This document shows positions 58,701-64,000 of a stretch of 64,000 nucleotides of DNA, in pieces. Position 1 is the first letter of the stretch. Each line of letters opens with the position of its first letter. Under the pieces are notes generated by a model. That model was given only the letters and a program-made list of their open reading frames with translations. It was not told where the DNA came from and did no database searches. The position numbers were made by a program, and so were the translations under genes. The DNA comes from Macropodus opercularis (taxonomy: Eukaryota > Chordata > Actinopteri > Anabantiformes > Osphronemidae): the NCBI GenBank assembly GCA_030770545.1, contig JAUCMP010000033.1, positions 492,851 through 556,850 of the forward strand, written 5' to 3'.

Positions 58701-61700
58701 ATGCTTTGTCCTCTCCGGAACACAAACAACACAGTAACAATCATTTGAACAAGTGTTTCAATGAATGGCTGACAACTGACCTGTCTCCTAAGGAACGGAC
58801 TCAATTGAACCACCAATCCTACGATTGGTAGACAACTGTTCTGTCTCCTGAGGAAGTCAGGTCTAGAGGTCAGAGGCATCTGAAACACCAAACCTATGAT
58901 TGGTGAAACATTGTTTTGTCTCCTGAGGAACTCAACTCACAGAGACATAGTCAATGAAATCACGAAACCTACGATTGGTGAAACACTGTTTTGTCTCCTG
59001 AGGAACTCAACTCACAGAGACATAGTCAATGAAATCACGAAACCTACGATTGGTGGACAAATGCCGTGTCACTTGTGGAACACAAACAGCACAGTCAAAT
59101 TCCATTGAAACACCGATCCAATGATTGCTTTATGACAGACCTGTCTCCTACGGAACCGAGTCAGTTGACCCACCAAACCTACGATTGCTGGACAACTGTT
59201 CTGTCTGCCGAGGAAGTCAGGTCAAGAAGTCAGAGGTATCTGAACCACCAATCCTACGACTGGTGGACCACTGCTCTATAACCTGAAAAACACAAGGAAA
59301 AGAGCCAGAGACATTTCACCCACCAACTCAATGACTGGAGAACAACTGCTCTGCTCCCTCTGTAACTCAGGTCAAGTAGTAGGCGTCAATGGAACCACCG
59401 ACGACTGCTCTGTACCTTGACAAACTCAAAAACAACAAAGCGTTATTAAAAACACCTATCCTCCGATAGGTGGGCGAATGCTTTGTCCCTTCCGGAACAC
59501 AAACAACACAGTAACAATCATTTGAACAAGTGTTTCAATGAATGGCTGACAACTGACCTGTCTCCTAAGGAACGGACTCAATTGAACCACCAATCCTACG
59601 ATTGGTAGACAACTGTTCTGTCTCCTGAGGAAGTCAGGTCTAGAGGTCAGAGGCATCTGAAACACCAAACCTATGATTGGTGAAACATTGTTTTGTCTCC
59701 TGAGGAACTCAACTCACAGAGACATAGTCAATGAAATCACGAAACCTACGATTGGTGGACAAATGCCGTGTCACTTGTGGAACACAAATAGCACAGTCAA
59801 ATTCCATTGAAACACCGATCCAATGATTGCTTTATGACTGACCTGTCTCCTACGGAACCGAGTCAGTTGACCCACCAAACCTACGATTGCTGGACAACTG
59901 TTCTGTCTGCCGAGGAAGTCAGGTCAAGAAGTCAGAGGTATCTGAACCACCAATCCTACGACTGGTGGACCACTGCTCTATAACCTGAGGAACACAAGGA
60001 AAAGAGCCAGAGACATTTCACCCACCAACTCAATGACTGGAGAACAACTGCCCTGCTCCCTCTGTAACTCAGGTCAAGTAGTAGGCGTCAATGGAACCAC
60101 CGACGACTGCTCTGTACCTTGACAAACTCAAAAACAACAAAGCGTTATTAAAAACACCTATCCTCCGATAGGTGGGCGAATGCTTTGTCCTCTCCGGAAC
60201 ACAAACAACACAGTAACAATCATTTGAACAAGTGTTTCAATGAATGGCTGACAACTGACCTGTCTCCTAAGGAACGGACTCAATTGAACCACCAATCCTA
60301 CGATTGGTAGACAACTGTTCTGTCTCCTGAGGAAGTCAGGTCTAGAGGTCAGAGGCATCTGAAACACCAAACCTATGATTGGTGAAACATTGTTTTGTCT
60401 CCTGAGGAACTCAACTCACAGAGACATAGTCAATGAAATCACGAAACCTACGATTGGTGAAACACTGTTTTGTCTCCTGAGGAACTCAACTCACAGAGAC
60501 ATAGTCAATGAAATCACGAAACCTACGATTGGTGGACAAATGCCGTGTCACTTGTGGAACACAAACAGCACAGTCAAATTCCATTGAAACACCGATCCAA
60601 TGATTGCTTTATGACTGACCTGTCTCCTACGGAACCGAGTCAGTTGACCCACCAAACCTACGATTGCTGGACAACTGTTCTGTCTGCCGAGGAAGTCAGG
60701 TCAAGAAGTCAGAGGTATCTGAACCACCAATCCTACGACTGGTGGACCACTGCTCTATAACCTGAAAAACACAAGGAAAAGAGCCAGAGACATTTCACCC
60801 ACCAACTCAATGACTGGAGAACAACTGCTCTGCTCCCTCTGTAACTCAGGTCAAGTAGTAGGCGTCAATGGAACCACCGACGACTGCTCTGTACCTTGAC
60901 AAACTCAAAAACAACAAAGCGTTATTAAAAACACCTATCCTCCGATAGGTGGGCGAATGCTTTGTCCCTTCCGGAACACAAACAACACAGTAACAATCAT
61001 TTGAACAAGTGTTTCAATGAATGGCTGACAACTGACCTGTCTCCTAAAGGACGGACTCAATTGAACCACCAATCCTACAATTGGTAGACAACTGTTCTGT
61101 CTCCTGAGGAAGTCAGGTCTAGAGGTCAGAGGCATCTGAAACACCAAACCTATGATTGGTGAAACACTGTTTTGTCTCCTGAGGAACTCAACTCACAGAG
61201 ACATAGTCAATGAAATCACGAAACCTACGATTGGTGAAACACTGTTTTGTCTCCTGAGGAACTCAACTCACAGAGACATAGTCAATGAAATCACGAAACC
61301 TACGATTGGTGGACAAATGCCGTGTCACTTGTGGAACACAAATAGCACAGTCAAATTCCATTGAAACACCGATCCAATGATTGCTTTGTGACTGACCTGT
61401 CTCCTACGGAACCGAGTCAGTTGACCCACCAAACCTACGATTGCTGGACAACTGTTCTGTCTGCCGAGGAAGTCAGGTCAAGAAGTCAGAGGGATCTGAA
61501 CCACCAATCCTACGACTGGTGGACCACTGCTCTATAACCTGAGGAACACAAGGAAAAGAGCCAGAGACATTTCACCCACCAACTCAATGACTGGAGAACA
61601 ACTGCTCTGCTCCCTCTGTAACTCAGGTCAAGTAGTAGGCGTCAATGGAACCACCGACGACTGCTCTGTACCTTGACAAACTCAAAAACAACAAAGCGTT

Positions 61701-63946
61701 ATTAAAAACACCTATCCTCCGATAGGTGGGCGAATGCTTTGTCCCTTCCGGAACACAAACAACACAGTAACAATCATTTGAACAAGTGTTTCAATGAATG
61801 GCTGACAACTGACCTGTCTCCTAAGGAACGGACTCAATTGAACCACCAATCCTACGATTGGTAGACAACTGTTCTGTCTCCTGAGGAAGTCAGGTCTAGA
61901 GGTCAGAGGCATCTGAAACACCAAACCTATGATTGGTGAAACACTGTTTTGTCTCCTGAGGAACTCAACTCACAGAGACATAGTCAATGAAATCACGAAA
62001 CCTACGATTGGTGAAACACTGTTTTGTCTCCTGAGGAACTCAACTCACAGAGACATAGTCAATGAAATCACGAAACCTACGATTGGTGGACAAATGCCGT
62101 GTCACTTGTGGAACACAAATAGCACAGTCAAATTCCATTGAAACACCGATCCAATGATTGCTTTATGACTGACCTGTCTCCTACGGAACCGAGTCAGTTG
62201 ACCCACCAAACCTACGATTGCTGGACAACTGTTCTGTCTGCCGAGGAAGTCAGGTCAAGAAGTCAGAGGTATCTGAACCACCAATCCTACGACTGGTGGA
62301 CCACTGCTCTATAACCTGAGGAACACAAGGAAAAGAGCCAGAGACATTTCACCCACCAACTCAATGACTGGAGAACAACTGCTCTGCTCCCTCTGTAACT
62401 CAGGTCAAGTAGTAGGCGTCAATGGAACCACCGACGACTGCTCTGTACCTTGACAAACTCAAAAACAACAAAGCGTTATTAAAAACACCTATCCTCCGAT
62501 AGGTGGGCGAATGCTTTGTCCCTTCCGGAACACAAACAACACAGTAACAATCATTTGAACAAGTGTTTCAATGAATGGCTGACAACTGACCTGTCTCCGA
62601 AGGAACGGACTCAATTGAACCACCAATCCTACGATTGGTAGACAACTGTTCTGTCTCCTGAGGAAGTCAACTCACAGAGACATAGTCAATGAAATCACGA
62701 AACCTACGATTGGTGGACAAATGCCGTGTCACTTGTGGAACACAATTAGCACAGTCAAATTCCATTGAAACACCGATCCAATGATTGCTTTATGACTGAC
62801 CTGTCTCCTACGGAACCGAGTCAGTTGACCCACCAAACCTACGATTGCTGGACAACTGTTCTGTCTGCCGAGGAAGTCAGGTCAAGAAGTCAGAGGTATC
62901 TGAACCACCAATCCTACGACTGGTGGACCACTGCTCTATAACCTGAGGAACACAAGGAAAAGAGCCAGAGACATTTCACCCACCAACTCAATGACTGGAG
63001 AACAACTGCTCTGCTCCCTCTGTAACTCAGGTCAAGTAGTAGGCGTCAATGGAACCACCGACGACTGCTCTGTACCTTGACAAACTCAAAAACAACAAAG
63101 CGTTTTTAAAACACCTATCCTCCGATAGGTGGGCGAATGCTTTGTCCCTTCCGGAACACAAACAACACAGTAACAATCATTTGAACAAGTGTTTATATGA
63201 ATGGCTGACAACTGACCTGTCTCCGAAGGAACGGACTCAATTGAACCACCAATCCTACAATTGGTAGACAACTGTTCTGTCTCCTGAGGAAGTCAACTCA
63301 CAGAGACATAGTCAATGAAATCACGAAACCTACGATTGGTGAAACACTGTTTTGTCTCCTGAGGAACTCAACTCACAGAGACATAGTCAATGAAATCACG
63401 AAACCTACGATTGGTGGACAAATGCCGTGTCACTTGTGGAAAACAAATAGCACAGTCAAATTCCATTGAAACACCGATCCAATGATTGCTTTATGACTGA
63501 CCTGTCTCCTACGGAACCGAGTCAGCTGACCCACCAAACCTACGATTGCTGGAGAACTGTTCTGTCTGCCGAGGAAGTCAGAGGTATCTGAACCACCAAT
63601 CCTACGACTGGTGGACCACTGCTCTATAACCTGAGGAACACAAGGAAAAGAGCCAGAGACATTTCACCCACCAACTCAATGACTGGAGAACAACTGCTCT
63701 GCTCCCTCTGTAGCTCAGGTCAAGTAGTAGGCGTCAATGGAACCACCGACGACTGCTCTGTACCTTGACAAACTCAAAAACAACAAAGCGTTATTAAAAA
63801 CACCTATCCTCCGATAGGTGGGCGAATGCTTTGTCCCTTCCGGAACACAAACAACACAGTAACAATCATTTGAACAAGTGTTTCAATGAATGGCTGACAA
63901 CTGACCTGTCTCCTAAGGAACGGACTCAATTGAACCACCAATCCTA
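49741..63946. repeat. Right satellite field with second-order repeats
   Basis: About 14.2 kb. Unit lengths alternate between 777 and 702 (for example 51056-51758-52460 and 53597-54299). Between 54516 and 58193 two near-identical 1,839-bp blocks (777 + 1,062) follow each other, sharing private variants such as CCCATCAATCC, GCCAGAAACATTTC and CCTAAGAAACTG. The last about 1 kb carries the same private variants as 4060-4960. Confidence 0.95.
54516..58193. repeat. Two tandem 1,839-bp super-units
   Basis: 54516-56354 and 56355-58193 align at exactly 1,839 bp. Shared private sites include CACAAAACC (54582/56421), CCCATCAATCC (54789/56628) and CCGATCCAATGATTGCTTTG. Each consists of a 777-bp and a 1,062-bp unit. 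Confidence 0.85.
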
Positions 63947-64000
63947 AAACTAAACTACATTAAGATATACTACACCACACTGGACTATTGTAAAGTACAC
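63947..64000. repeat. Start of a second AT-rich ACTA field
   Basis: Identical to 4961-5014, base for base, and runs off the window. It shows that the satellite/AT-rich junction exists twice, 58,986 bp apart. Confidence 0.9.

Noticed and set aside
102..62141. Dozens of 70-codon open frames repeated through the satellite on both strands
   Set aside because: They recur because most monomers are 75 bp, a multiple of three without stops in some frames. They lack start context, domains or independent conservation.
1..63946. CRISPR-like array interpretation of the regularly spaced repeats
   Set aside because: There are no short identical repeats separated by unique spacers, the monomers are contiguous diverged tandem copies, and the context is eukaryotic.

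Overview
This is vertebrate, almost certainly teleost fish, repeat-rich nuclear DNA (pericentromeric, centromeric or another satellite block). The evidence is a large complex satellite, a chromodomain Ty3/gypsy retrotransposon, a class I (gamma/epsilon-like) endogenous retrovirus of a type I associate with fish genomes, and intron-split candidate exons. I see no intact protein-coding host gene and no bacterial or phage signal.

Layout. (1) 1-4960, 32936-33504, 35258-36461, 38554-39457, 41470-47591 and 49741-63946 are one satellite. Its standard unit is 777 bp and consists of 11 diverged monomers of 75, 75, 75, 60, 75, 75, 67, 65, 75, 60 and 75 bp. Loss or gain of the first monomer gives 702- and 852-bp units, and short loops give 360-bp units. 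(2) 4961-9700 is low-complexity, G-poor DNA: an AT-rich ACTA-type field with a 90-bp repeat, then about 51 copies of a 40-bp minisatellite at 7398-9445. (3) 9700-18840 is unique-looking DNA with two local duplications and a set of frame-compatible candidate exons on the + strand (about 14083-18212) from a gene I cannot name. (4) 18840-32935 is a minus-strand chromovirus-type Ty3/gypsy element, truncated at its 3' end. It is split by a 9,471-bp endogenous retrovirus (20606-30076) with two 560-bp LTRs and a 5-bp target duplication (GTAAG). (5) Four copies of a roughly 2.0-2.1-kb GC-rich block (one truncated) lie inside the right satellite field. Each carries a 40-bp minisatellite, a 33-bp minisatellite and an LTR-like end, and all share one left breakpoint. 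(6) The last 950 bases repeat positions 4063-5014 almost exactly, across the satellite/AT-rich boundary, at a spacing of 58,986 bp.

The retrovirus is the most informative part. Its minus-strand order is LTR, primer binding site, structured leader, gag, in-frame UGA-CUA stop, protease, a segment with two H-x-[TS]-x motifs typical of 2H phosphoesterases, RT, RNase H, integrase, env, LTR. gag and protease are still open, while RT, integrase and env are broken. The leader holds four consecutive hairpins whose stems differ in sequence but stay base-paired and whose 8-nt loops are conserved. This looks like a real RNA structure, probably for packaging or dimerisation. Both retroelements are inactive copies.
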